Shown one piece after another: positions 36,334 through 45,143 of a DNA stretch of 64,000 nt (its first letter is position 1; each line of letters begins with the position of its first letter). Position numbers and translations under genes: made by a program. The notes beneath the pieces are model-generated. The model was given only the letters and a program-made list of their open reading frames with translations, was not told where the DNA came from and searched no databases. This DNA is from Pseudanabaena sp. PCC 7367 (GTDB taxonomy: Bacteria > Cyanobacteriota > Cyanobacteriia > Pseudanabaenales > Pseudanabaenaceae): assembly GCF_000317065.1 (NCBI RefSeq), contig NC_019701.1:2800001-2864000 (forward strand), read 5' to 3'.

Positions 36334-36418
36334 ACCAGCTTAACTTTTGGGTTAACTCTATTTATTTGTGATTAGGGCGATCGTGTGTTCAGGCGATCGC
36401 TCACAGGTGTTTTCGCGC

Positions 36419-36466
36419 AAATTGCCAGCCAAATTGCCAGTCAAATTGACAGCCAAATTGATAGTG
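36419..36466. repeat. 4 x 12-bp tandem repeat
   Basis: Four consecutive units of AAATTGCCAGCC and close variants (36419-36430, 36431-36442, 36443-36454, 36455-36466). It lies in the gap between nblS and petN. It is not inside a recognised gene. Confidence 0.7.
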
Positions 36467-36660
36467 AGTATGGCTTGATTCGAGTTTAAGCGATCGCTAA
36501 GTTAGCACCAAGTTAGCGTATTATTAAGAGCGAGCACGATCAACAATTTATGATTGCCAGCAATTATTGGTGCCAACTTGCAATTATACGCAAACTATTT
36601 TTTGAATTAATTAAACCAACTTACAACTAATACAACTAAAAAGATAAGCGATAAACAACT

Positions 36661-36750
36661 ATGGACATTTTGACATTTGGCTGGGTTGCCCTGATTGGTA
36701 TTTTCACCTTATCGATTGCTTTTGTGGTCTGGGGTCGCAACGGTTTATAA
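36661..36750 (+). CDS. petN: cytochrome b6f complex subunit PetN
   Basis: A 29-residue frame ([20 protein letters not shown]..., ending WGRNGL) with a single membrane helix. It matches PetN (Ycf6), the smallest essential subunit of the cytochrome b6f complex in thylakoids, in length and sequence (MDILT-GW start, VVWGRNG end). There is no strong ribosome-binding site. It is expressed alone, with 300 bp between nblS and it, and about 200 bp to the convergent gene downstream. Confidence 0.97.
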   Translation: MDILTFGWVALIGIFTLSIAFVVWGRNGL

Positions 36751-36961
36751 AAGATCGCTTTTCTGACCGCTATAAATCAATCTGCTAAATCTAAATCTGC
36801 TAGTGGTGGGCAAATATGGTTGATGCATCGCATGCAAAGCCTATACAAGCAAACAGCCGCCCGATCAGATAATAAAGCACCAAAAACAATCACATATTTT
36901 AGCCATGGACTGGATTGGATGAGCCCAGAGCTAGCTTAATCATTCATTACTATTCACAGTA

Positions 36962-37621
36962 TTATTCAGTCCACTCTACTTGCCCCGGCCTGATTTCAAT
37001 ATTCTGGCCGGGTTGATTTACAAAACTAAGAAACTGTCCCGCTTGCCCCGGCGAAAGCACGGTTGGACTAGCCACAGCAAAGCTTTCTCTAATTACACTG
37101 CCATTTTGATCCACAATCTGGTAATTAACTCTTACAAACCGGACTGGGGTACTACCATTATTAATTACCCTGCCTACAAACGTGCCATTGAGATAATTAG
37201 AGGAAACCAAGGCAACTTTCGGTGGTTCCACCTCTTCTTCGTCATCATCATCGTCATCATTGTTAGCAACGGGGGCAGGTGGCGCTTGTTCTGGTTGGCT
37301 GGGCTGATTAGTTACTGGGGCGGCTGGGCTGGGAGCGGCCTGGGTTGAATTATTACAGCCTAGCTGATCTAGTTCGGCGGGATCGAAACTCAATGTGCCT
37401 GCTGCTACCTGTGACAATCGATCGGCATATTCTAACCAGAGCGCCTGGATTTGTGGATCATTGGTATCTTTGGCATAGGTTTGAGCAATGCCGATCGCGG
37501 TTTCCCATTCCTGGGAGCAAAGAGCAACCGATAGGAGATTGGCGGCAGCGGGTTTGGGCATTCCCACCATCGCAGCCAGAGCAATACCGATCGAAGCTAG
37601 TAAGGTAATTTTGTAACGCAT
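36962..37621 (-). CDS. exported protein with acidic linker and FxLYD-like beta domain
   Basis: 219 residues. A signal peptide covers about 1-27 (IGIALAAMVGMPKPAAA). Residues 28-90 include two cysteines (CSQEWETAIGIA, LGCNNST) and are probably a small helical domain. A proline-rich stretch and a run of Asp/Glu (about 121-132) form a linker. The C-terminal 140-219 (VALVSSNYLNGTFVGRVINNGSTPVRFVRVNYQIVDQNGSVI) is a beta-sandwich like those predicted to bind ligands or peptidoglycan in envelope proteins. The function is unknown. The gene stands alone, convergent with petN. Confidence 0.65.
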   Translation of the reverse strand: MRYKITLLASIGIALAAMVGMPKPAAANLLSVALCSQEWETAIGIAQTYAKDTNDPQIQALWLEYADRLSQVAAGTLSFDPAELDQLGCNNSTQAAPSPAAPVTNQPSQPEQAPPAPVANNDDDDDDEEEVEPPKVALVSSNYLNGTFVGRVINNGSTPVRFVRVNYQIVDQNGSVIRESFAVASPTVLSPGQAGQFLSFVNQPGQNIEIRPGQVEWTE

Positions 37622-38185
37622 GGCAGCACCTCCAGGTTAATTTTGGCTGAGGTTAGATAAAACTAAATATACTGGCTAATGTCAACCAGGCCCTAAACCT
37701 ATTCCTATACCTATTGTAATTAAGCGCAGTGATGCCAATGGATCATTAACACAATCCAGCACCTTTTAGGCTCGATCGGCACATATGTTACCCTCAGCTT
37801 AGGGGTTACCAGCTTTTATCCATCCGCTACCGCTACTATTAGTCAACCACAAAAATTATGATGATTGCTGATTTAATCGAGCAGTTACTCTGTCTGGATT
37901 GCGAGCCCTCATATTTAAATTGGTCGGGTACTACTCGGTCAGAGTTGAGTTGAATTGATTAGCAGCTATTTAATAGTTTAATCGATCGCTTTCTGTGCAG
38001 GCTTTTCAAAACATAGTTGCCGATTATAAATACATAAATACTTTGACAAATTGCCACTCCGAAAAATTTAATTAATGCTGCCAATAAAGTGCCAATAAAG
38101 TGCCGATAAAGTGCCGATAAAGCGCCGATAAAGCTTTGTATGCAGCCAAAGAAAAAGGGCGCGATCGTGTTGTTTTTTATGACCT
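37622..38185. other. intergenic region upstream of spsF
   Basis: About 560 bp holding the 11-bp tandem repeat (38079-38133) and otherwise no recognisable gene. The promoters of the two divergent genes must lie here. Confidence 0.4.
38079..38133. repeat. 5 x 11-bp tandem repeat upstream of spsF
   Basis: Five head-to-tail copies of TGCCAATAAAG/TGCCGATAAAG (38079, 38090, 38101, 38112, 38123; the last starts with C). The 11-bp period is close to one helical turn, so repeated sites would face the same side of the DNA. It ends 52 bp before the spsF start. Confidence 0.8.
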
Positions 38186-38932
38186 ATGAAAATTGCCGCC
38201 ATAATTCAAGCCAGAATGGGATCAACCCGACTACCAGGTAAAGTAATGATGCAGCTTGGCGATGCTTCGGTGCTGGCGCAGGTGGTGCGGCGATTACAGG
38301 CTTGTCCGTTGCTAGATCAGGTGGTGATCGCAACGACGACCAAAGAGCAAGACGAGCCGATCGTCAGTGAAGCCAAAAAGCTGGGTGTGAATTGTTTTCG
38401 GGGCAGTGAAGCAAATGTATTGGCGCGCTATTATCTAGCCGCCAAAGCTAACCAAGCCGAGTTAGTTGTCAGGATTACTGCCGATTGCCCCCTCTATGAT
38501 CCGCAGGTGCTAACCGATATGCTCAGCGAATATCAGCATAAGATTGCCACTGGTGAGCAGGTTGATTACCTTAGTAATGTGCTCAAGCGTAGTTTCCCAC
38601 GCGGGCTAGACACCGAAATATTCCCGATCGCAGTCCTGGCCGAAACCTATGCAAACGCCAGCCAATCCTATGAACAGGAGCATGTTACCCCCTATATTCA
38701 CCAGCACCCGGAAAAATTTGCACTGCATGATTATGTGGGCGATCGAGATTGGTCAGCTCATCGCTGGACCCTGGATACGATCGAGGATTGGCAACTCATT
38801 ACCGCAATTTACAATCGGCTCTATCAACCGGGCGAGATCTTTACCACTCAGGCTGTGATCGAATTGCTCCAGCAGCAGCCAGAACTAGTCCAAATCAATG
38901 CCCATGTGGAACAAAAGAAGCTAGCAACATAA
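38186..38932 (+). CDS. spsF: SpsF-type cytidylyltransferase/glycosyl nucleotidyltransferase
   Basis: 248 residues. The opening IAAIIQARMGSTRLPGKVMMQL is the nucleotide-binding signature of CMP-KDO/CMP-sialate synthetase-like enzymes and of SpsF. Other parts include VVIATTTKEQDEPIV, FRGSEANVLARYYLAAK and VVRITADCPLYDP. These enzymes activate sugars with CTP for surface polysaccharide synthesis. It lies 42 bp before an ABC exporter gene, which suggests that the pair serves a cell-surface glycan. Confidence 0.88.
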   Translation: MKIAAIIQARMGSTRLPGKVMMQLGDASVLAQVVRRLQACPLLDQVVIATTTKEQDEPIVSEAKKLGVNCFRGSEANVLARYYLAAKANQAELVVRITADCPLYDPQVLTDMLSEYQHKIATGEQVDYLSNVLKRSFPRGLDTEIFPIAVLAETYANASQSYEQEHVTPYIHQHPEKFALHDYVGDRDWSAHRWTLDTIEDWQLITAIYNRLYQPGEIFTTQAVIELLQQQPELVQINAHVEQKKLAT

Positions 38933-38974
38933 ATAACAACAAATAAATTAAGAGATTAAGAGATTAAGGCGATC

Positions 38975-41044
38975 GTGCAAAGTTTGATTAATAAGCTGGG
39001 GAGTTTATTCAACCGCCGTGAAAAGCTCCAAATCGGTGTAATTCTGGGCTTAATGGCGATCGCGGCAGCACTGGAAACCTTTACGGTGGGAACTATTCCT
39101 GCGTTTGTCGCCCTGTTGAGTAACCCAAATCTACTCCAGACCAATACCACGATCAATTGGGTCTACCAACTGGGGGGATTCAGTTCTGCTAACAATTTTT
39201 TGCTTTGGAGCTGTTTTGCCCTAATTGGTTTGTATATTGCCAAGGGTATCTATCTGGCTTTCCTTAACTATGTTTTATATCGCTTCTTATATAACAAATT
39301 AGTTGCCACCGCGACCCGGCTATTTGCGGCCTATTTGTATAAGCCCTACACCTTCCATTTACAAAGAAACACTGCCCAACTAATTCGTAATATTAGTTTT
39401 GAGGTGGAGCAGGTGTTTGTGGGGGTGTTATTACCGGTGATGAGTATGGCGACAGAACTAATGGTGTTAACTTGCATCGCTTTGCTATTGATTTTGGTGG
39501 AGCCAATCACTGCCGCGATCGCTGCTTTAATTCTAGGCACAGCCTTAATCATCTTTAACCAAGCGATTCGCAAGAACATCATCCAGCAAGGGCAACTGCG
39601 CCAGCAATATCAGGGCAAAATGCTGCAATCAATCAATCAAGGTTTGGGCGGGATCAAGGAAACCAAGGTGTTAGGGCGTGAGGATTTCTTTGCACATGCC
39701 TTTGACCAAAACTGTGCGATCGCAGGCAGGGCAAAACTATCCCTGGGTCTGGCTAATCAGTTACCGAACTTATTTATCGAAACCCTGGTGATTGTAGCCG
39801 TATTGGCGATCGTAGCTGTTATTTTGCTGCAAGGTAAATCCAGCCAGTCGGTACTGCCAACTTTATCATTATTTGCAATCGCGGCCTTGCGCTTAATGCC
39901 CTCAGTCAAGCGAATCGTCAGCTATAGCAATTCTATCCGCTTCTACAAGTCTTCGCTCGATGCGGTTTATCAGGATTTAATCAGCTTGAGTCAAGAGCCA
40001 TCTATGGCCAATCAATCTAACTCAACTGATCCGATCGCCCTGACTAATGCGACTAGTGCTAAGCAAAAATCGATCGTGGTTTCGCCTTTAAAATCTAGCC
40101 ATCAATCAAGCTATAAATATTCGGAGAAGCTAGAAACGCATAATCAAGCGAATCATACCGATCGGATAAGTAAAATTAAGCCAGCGCTTGATATTAAAGG
40201 TGGCGAGAACGCTCAAAAGAGTGAATATCTAGATCCAAATTCAACTAATGCTCAAAACCAAGCTAATCACTTTCAAAAAGATCAGGTAGCGCAGCGATCG
40301 CCACAATTGAGCTTTAATCATGAAATTACGATCGCAAATCTCACCTACAAATATCCTGGCGCTGAGCAAAATTCGATTCAAAATGTATCCTTGGTCATTC
40401 CCAAAGGAGCTGCGATCGCCCTGGTGGGATCTTCTGGGGCTGGTAAAACCACCCTGGCGGATTTGCTGCTGGGGATTCTAACTCCAGATCAGGGTCAAAT
40501 TCTCGTAGACGGCCATGATATTCATTTGCACCTGGGCGATTGGCAGAGAATAATCGGCTATATTCCGCAGCAGATCTATTTGTCTGATGACACTCTCAGT
40601 CGTAATATTGCCTTCGGACTAGAAGCTACTCAAATCGATCGAGAACGGGTTGGGCAGGCTGTTGCTGCCGCTCAACTGGAACAACTAGTTAACCAACTAC
40701 CCGATCGCTTAGAAACAATTGTGGGTGAGCGCGGTATTCGGTTATCCGGTGGGCAAAGGCAACGGGTGGGGATCGCTAGGGCGCTATACCATAACCCCGA
40801 AATTTTAGTTATGGATGAAGCCACCGCCGCCCTTGATAATGTGACTGAGACTGATTTTGTAAAAGCTTTGGAAAGCCTGAGCCAGCAAAAAACAATTATT
40901 ACGATCGCCCATCGACTCAGCACCGTCAAAAACTACGATCGGCTCTACTTTCTGCAAGCTGGCCAGGTATTGGCATCGGGCAATTACGATCGACTTGTGG
41001 AAAGCTGCGCCGAGTTTAGGGCAATGGCACTGGCAAATAAATAA
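38975..41044 (+). CDS. ABC exporter (fused permease-ATPase), probably polysaccharide or lipid-linked glycan
   Basis: 689 residues. Residues about 1-330 form a six-TM type I exporter domain. About 345-445 is a Q/N/S-rich linker longer than in most homologues. The nucleotide-binding domain contains Walker A (GSSGAGKTTLAD, about 490), Q-loop (IPQQIYL), signature (LSGGQRQRVG) and Walker B (ILVMDEATAALD) followed by H-loop (AHRLST). All are intact. The start is GTG at 38975. Close to spsF, it may flip or export the glycan product; this is inferred from the arrangement and similarity to PglK/MsbA-type flippases. Confidence 0.88.
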   Translation: MQSLINKLGSLFNRREKLQIGVILGLMAIAAALETFTVGTIPAFVALLSNPNLLQTNTTINWVYQLGGFSSANNFLLWSCFALIGLYIAKGIYLAFLNYVLYRFLYNKLVATATRLFAAYLYKPYTFHLQRNTAQLIRNISFEVEQVFVGVLLPVMSMATELMVLTCIALLLILVEPITAAIAALILGTALIIFNQAIRKNIIQQGQLRQQYQGKMLQSINQGLGGIKETKVLGREDFFAHAFDQNCAIAGRAKLSLGLANQLPNLFIETLVIVAVLAIVAVILLQGKSSQSVLPTLSLFAIAALRLMPSVKRIVSYSNSIRFYKSSLDAVYQDLISLSQEPSMANQSNSTDPIALTNATSAKQKSIVVSPLKSSHQSSYKYSEKLETHNQANHTDRISKIKPALDIKGGENAQKSEYLDPNSTNAQNQANHFQKDQVAQRSPQLSFNHEITIANLTYKYPGAEQNSIQNVSLVIPKGAAIALVGSSGAGKTTLADLLLGILTPDQGQILVDGHDIHLHLGDWQRIIGYIPQQIYLSDDTLSRNIAFGLEATQIDRERVGQAVAAAQLEQLVNQLPDRLETIVGERGIRLSGGQRQRVGIARALYHNPEILVMDEATAALDNVTETDFVKALESLSQQKTIITIAHRLSTVKNYDRLYFLQAGQVLASGNYDRLVESCAEFRAMALANK

Positions 41045-41089
41045 TCAATAGTAGGATATTGCCTAATTGTTTGACTCAAATGCCCATGA

Positions 41090-42346
41090 CTAGGAGGCGA
41101 TCGGCAGCGTAAACCAGAACCTAGAACCCACATCAGGCTGACTAACCACGCCAATTTCGCCGCCATGAGCCAGAATAATTTGTCGGCAGATATATAAACC
41201 TAGTCCCAACCCAAAGGCTCGCTTTCCATCACCACGGGCATATAGATCAAATAGTGATTCACATTGATGGGAAGACATGCCCACGCCATCATCTTCAATG
41301 CTACAAACCACAAGCGGTGTATTAGCTAGGTTCATGGCTGAAGGTTGCGGTAGGGTTAAGGAATGCTCCTGTGGCCAATCGCTGCCTGGCTCAAACACCT
41401 GAGCCTTAATCACTAGTTTTAGACCCGGTGGATTGTGCTTGAGGGCATTGCTGATTAAATTTTGAAATACCCGCCCCAACTGGGTCACATCCCCATATAC
41501 CGGTTGTAAATTGACATCAATTTGATTCGCTAAACTAGCTTTCTCAGCTACAGCGATCGACTCTAGGTCATTGATAATCCCTTCTACCAAATTGGCCAGA
41601 TGCACTGATTCACAATAGAGCTTGAGCCCTTTTATATCATTGGCATAGGATTCTAGGAGGGAGTTGATCAAGTTGAGCTGGCGATCGCTACTGCTGCACA
41701 TTCTTTCCAGTACCCGACGCGGTATGGCAATCGTCTTATCCTGGTCAGGATTTTTATCGAGCAAATTTTGCAACAGCATCAGCATCCCCGTCACTGGATT
41801 ACGCAGATCGTGGGAAACCGCATGTAAAAAGATGCGCAATGATTCTTCGGCCTGTTGGCGATCGCTAATTTCTTGTTGCAATGCGGCGTTTTGGTCTTGA
41901 AGCCGATGTTGCAAGGCTTTGATGGTTAAGTGGGTGTGGAGCCTGGCTAAGACCTCCTCATGTTCGATCGGCTTGGTAATGTAATCGACCGCACCAACAT
42001 CAAACCCATGTACCTTATCGACCGTATCCGAGAGCGCAGTCATAAAAATCACCGGAATTTCGGCGGTCACGGAATTAGCCTTAAGCCGCTGACAGGTTTC
42101 AAACCCATCGATCCCCGGCATCATCACATCCAGTAAAATCAAATCCGGCGTAACGTATTCTAGCTGAGCGATCGCTCCTTCGCCATCGGTCGCCACCAAC
42201 ATCTTGAACCCAGCATCATTGAGCAGATCAAATAGTACACTCAAGTTAGTTGGGTTATCATCTACCACCAATACCACTGGTTGCTTTGCAGTGGTTGCAG
42301 CGGCAGCTATGTCATTTTCAGCATATGGTTCCGGCTGTGCTGCCAT
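41090..42346 (-). CDS. REC-histidine kinase hybrid
   Basis: Counting from the ATG at 42346 (MAAQPEPYAEND), 418 residues. An N-terminal receiver domain (VVLVVDDNPTNLSVL; the phospho-acceptor Asp is in LILLDVMMPGIDGFE; Lys in YITKPI) is followed by a coiled coil (QHRLQDQNAALQQEISDRQQAEE), HisKA box FLHAVSHDLRNPVTG with the phospho-His, and HATPase motifs NLISNALKH, DDGVGM and FGLGLGLYICRQI. The frame extends 25 codons further to 42421, but without any conserved residues. Cytosolic: there is no TM. The input must come through the REC domain or its coiled coil; the partner kinase is not visible. Confidence 0.88.
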   Translation of the reverse strand: MAAQPEPYAENDIAAAATTAKQPVVLVVDDNPTNLSVLFDLLNDAGFKMLVATDGEGAIAQLEYVTPDLILLDVMMPGIDGFETCQRLKANSVTAEIPVIFMTALSDTVDKVHGFDVGAVDYITKPIEHEEVLARLHTHLTIKALQHRLQDQNAALQQEISDRQQAEESLRIFLHAVSHDLRNPVTGMLMLLQNLLDKNPDQDKTIAIPRRVLERMCSSSDRQLNLINSLLESYANDIKGLKLYCESVHLANLVEGIINDLESIAVAEKASLANQIDVNLQPVYGDVTQLGRVFQNLISNALKHNPPGLKLVIKAQVFEPGSDWPQEHSLTLPQPSAMNLANTPLVVCSIEDDGVGMSSHQCESLFDLYARGDGKRAFGLGLGLYICRQIILAHGGEIGVVSQPDVGSRFWFTLPIAS

Positions 42347-42421
42347 CTCTTCCCTGCCTAAACTGATCCAAAATAATTCAAGATTACTTCTAATTGCTAA
42401 TCCATATCCAGGGTTGGGCAA

Positions 42422-42753
42422 TGTCTAATTATAATTGCCTATCTTAATTTATTCATTAGCAAGGGGAAATGTGGATTGCCGCCCATTCTGGGTGAATTTA
42501 CCCAACTATTAAGGCTTCAGCATTAGTCCTGCGCCAATATTAAATATCCTTATCCGTTAATCCATATCTATTCCAAATCCATCCAGAATTAGCATCTTGG
42601 TTAGTTTTGCTGCGATCGCCTTAATTAATCTCTAATACCGATCTCTAATACAGAGTGGGCAACATTGAGTAAAAAGCTGCCTCCTTGCGATCGGCGCAGT
42701 ACCAAACAGTACCAATTCGATCGCTTTAGCCAAACAACTGAAAGCCTGAAAAA
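42422..42753. other. intergenic before tRNA-Arg
   Basis: About 330 bp. No gene or hairpin terminator recognised. A short near-duplicate, TCTAATACCGATCTCTAATACAG (split over about 42628-42651), is present. Confidence 0.35.
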
Positions 42754-42826
42754 CGAGCATAGAGGGATTTGAACCCCCGACACCCAGAACCGGAATCTGG
42801 TGCTCTATCCACTGAGCTATATGCCC
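42754..42826 (-). tRNA. tRNA-Arg(CCG)
   Basis: A 73-nt cloverleaf. Acceptor GGGCATA pairs with TATGCTC (one G-U), discriminator G. Anticodon stem CCAGA/TCTGG with loop TTCCGGT; anticodon CCG reads CGG. T-arm GGGGTTCAAATCCC. No CCA encoded. Confidence 0.95.
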
Positions 42827-43069
42827 TGAACTAGCCACAATTAGCTAGGACTAATAAATAATAACCTATCTTGGATTTTTGGGCGCTATTTGCTTAAAAA
42901 ACCTTACAGCATTATTCAAACTGCGATCGTATCCGTCTGTTGATTGTTGCTCTGGGCTTGAAAAGACCTGACGCTAGTTGATTAATCGATTGATCGCTAG
43001 TAAAACCGATGCTGTTCGCTAACCAATTAGGCTTAGCATCTAAGTAAACTTGATTGAGAGAGACAATTG

Positions 43070-43897
43070 CTACGCTCTGGTTTCAGAGGACTCTGGTGAT
43101 TTAAGCGACTGAAGCGACTGAAGCGATTGAAGCGATCGAAGCGGTCGAAATGGTAGCGCCCACAATTCGATCGGGTTAAGTGATTGCGGGAATTCTACCA
43201 AACCAAGCTTAATTCCCTGAGGGTCTTGGCGCTGCCTGAAAGTACCAAACAAGCGATCCCACCAGCTAAACACGCTGCCATAATTAGAATTGGTTTCCGC
43301 CATGATTTGTGAATGGTGAACGCGGTGGAAGTTGGGCGTAACTGTAATGTAGCTGAGTAGATGATCGATTCGTTTTGGTAATGACCAATTGCTGTGATGG
43401 AAACAAACGATCGCTGTAAACACAACGTCATAGGCAATAAAATATCTGGGTGCAATACCTAGCAATAAAATTAGCGGCAATTTGGGCAAATTAGAAACCA
43501 GCACTTCTAGGAAATGAAACCGATAGGCACTGGAAACATTCATTTCTAGCTCGGTGTGATGCACCCGGTGGAACCGCCAGCCCAAATCCGAGGTGTGCAT
43601 GAGGCGATGCCACCAGTAAATATAAAAATCCAGCACCACGAAGGTAACTAATGCCGCGATCGCTGGGGATTGCTCATTTATGCCCGATAGTAGCCCCGTG
43701 ATCGTGGTTTGCTGCCATACCCATTGCAACAGGAAGGTGATGCTAACGCTGGCGGCCAAGGTGTTGACGATCGCCAGAACCACGTTGGGCAAGATGCGAG
43801 CAATTAGCGATCGGCGATAATTAAAAAATGGCAACAGGTTTTCTAGTAGGCCAAATCCTAAGATGCTGGCGATCAGGACGATTGACTTGGGATTCAT
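43070..43897 (-). CDS. sterol desaturase/fatty acid hydroxylase superfamily protein
   Basis: Counting from the ATG at 43897 (MNPKSIVLIASILG), 275 residues. The di-iron histidine clusters are HRLMH, HRVHH (both in the middle), HHSNW and HRVHH near the end; about four TM segments surround them. The family oxidises lipids or carotenoids (fatty-acid hydroxylase, beta-carotene hydroxylase-like). The frame extends to 43951, but this start overlaps the divergent promoter. The tail contains SLQSLQSLQSLKS, encoded by a 9-bp repeat (about 43100-43135). Confidence 0.9.
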   Translation of the reverse strand: MNPKSIVLIASILGFGLLENLLPFFNYRRSLIARILPNVVLAIVNTLAASVSITFLLQWVWQQTTITGLLSGINEQSPAIAALVTFVVLDFYIYWWHRLMHTSDLGWRFHRVHHTELEMNVSSAYRFHFLEVLVSNLPKLPLILLLGIAPRYFIAYDVVFTAIVCFHHSNWSLPKRIDHLLSYITVTPNFHRVHHSQIMAETNSNYGSVFSWWDRLFGTFRQRQDPQGIKLGLVEFPQSLNPIELWALPFRPLRSLQSLQSLQSLKSPESSETRA

Positions 43898-44078
43898 AGG
43901 AGAATTAATTGATAGGACTAACACTTCTACTTTAATGAATCCTACAAACAAGTAGGTTAATTCACACTGAGATTATCCTAAAAGCTAGTTATTCTGTAGT
44001 AGCAAAGAACTCCTACGACTTAGAAATAATGCCTTAAACTAGGGAAGTAAGCATGAAAATCATAAGGCTTTAAGTGTA

Positions 44079-45143
44079 ATGGCTCAGAAAATAGCCCTCT
44101 TCAACCACAAGGGTGGTGTTAGCAAAACTACTACAACGTTCAATCTGGGTTGGATGCTCGCTTCAAAAGGAAAAAGAGTAATTCTGGTAGATACTGATCC
44201 TCAGTGTAATTTGACTGGAATGGCTTTAGGAGAAGCAACTGAGGATGACGAAGAGCGAATAGAAAGCATTTATAATACACATTCAAATATCAAGACCGGA
44301 CTAGCACCAGCATTTGAGTCTCAACCTAGAGCGATCGAAGCAGTTGATTGTATTCAAGTAAATAATCAGGATGGATTATTTCTATTACCAGGTCATGTTG
44401 GTTTTGCAGAATATGAAGTTACTCTGGGTATCGCCCAAGAGTTAAGCGGCTCAGTCCAAACCCTGAAAAATGTACCTGGCTCAATTTCAGATTTGTTAGA
44501 AAAAACAGCTAGAAAGTTTGATGCTGATTACTTGCTGATTGATATGAGTCCTAGCCTGGGAGCAATCAACCAGAATTTGTTAATGACCAGTGACTTTTTT
44601 ATCGTACCAACCACGGCTGACTTTTTCTCTGTAATGGCGATCGATTCCCTAGCCAGTGTGTTACCAAAGTGGCACGCATGGGCAAAAGCAGCAAGTTCAT
44701 TGCCAATTTACAAGAATGCTAACTATCCGTTTCCAGAGGTTACACTTAAGTTCCTTGGTACAATCATTCAGAATTATCGTATTATTCGCGGCAAAGAAAC
44801 CGTTGCTTTTGAGAAATGGATTCAGAAGATTGAAGGAGATGTATCATCCAAATTAGTACCTGAATTTAGAAAGATGGATATGATGCTACCTGAAGCAGTA
44901 TATGGTGCACAGGAGATTGGGGAAACTTTTTGCCTGACGAAAATCTCTAACTTTAATAGCCTTATTGCACTTTCCCAAGAGCACCAGACTCCCATTTATG
45001 ACCTTACACCCAAGCAACTTAAGCAAGGAGGTAAAGTTCTAAGCACAAGTCAGAAAAAACAGGAAGAATTCCGGCAGGTGTTTAATGACTTAGCAGAAAA
45101 GATTATTGGCTTAACCTCGGCTGCATATGCAATCAGCGCTTGA
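44079..45143 (+). CDS. ParA/MinD-like ATPase of a HEPN-linked module
   Basis: 354 residues. Deviant Walker A is FNHKGGVSKTTTTFN (about 8-22), Walker B is DYLLIDMSPSLGA, and a VLVDTDPQCNLT-like strand (VILVDTDPQCNLTG) follows Walker A. ParA-type ATPases dimerise with ATP and bind DNA or membrane. There is no parB, and the C-terminal 150 residues (IIQNYRIIRGKETVAFEKWIQKI...) are unlike chromosomal ParA. It overlaps the following HEPN gene by 17 bp, so the two are translationally coupled. No full HIP1 octamer is present, pointing to acquisition by transfer. Confidence 0.85.
   Translation: MAQKIALFNHKGGVSKTTTTFNLGWMLASKGKRVILVDTDPQCNLTGMALGEATEDDEERIESIYNTHSNIKTGLAPAFESQPRAIEAVDCIQVNNQDGLFLLPGHVGFAEYEVTLGIAQELSGSVQTLKNVPGSISDLLEKTARKFDADYLLIDMSPSLGAINQNLLMTSDFFIVPTTADFFSVMAIDSLASVLPKWHAWAKAASSLPIYKNANYPFPEVTLKFLGTIIQNYRIIRGKETVAFEKWIQKIEGDVSSKLVPEFRKMDMMLPEAVYGAQEIGETFCLTKISNFNSLIALSQEHQTPIYDLTPKQLKQGGKVLSTSQKKQEEFRQVFNDLAEKIIGLTSAAYAISA

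Noticed and set aside
38079-38133. 11-bp repeats considered as plasmid iterons or an origin
   Set aside because: No rep or dnaA gene or DnaA boxes are nearby and the surroundings are chromosomal; a regulatory array is more likely.
44079-45143. ParA-like gene considered as chromosome partitioning parA
   Set aside because: No parB or parS is next to it; instead it overlaps a HEPN gene and its C-terminal part differs from ParA.
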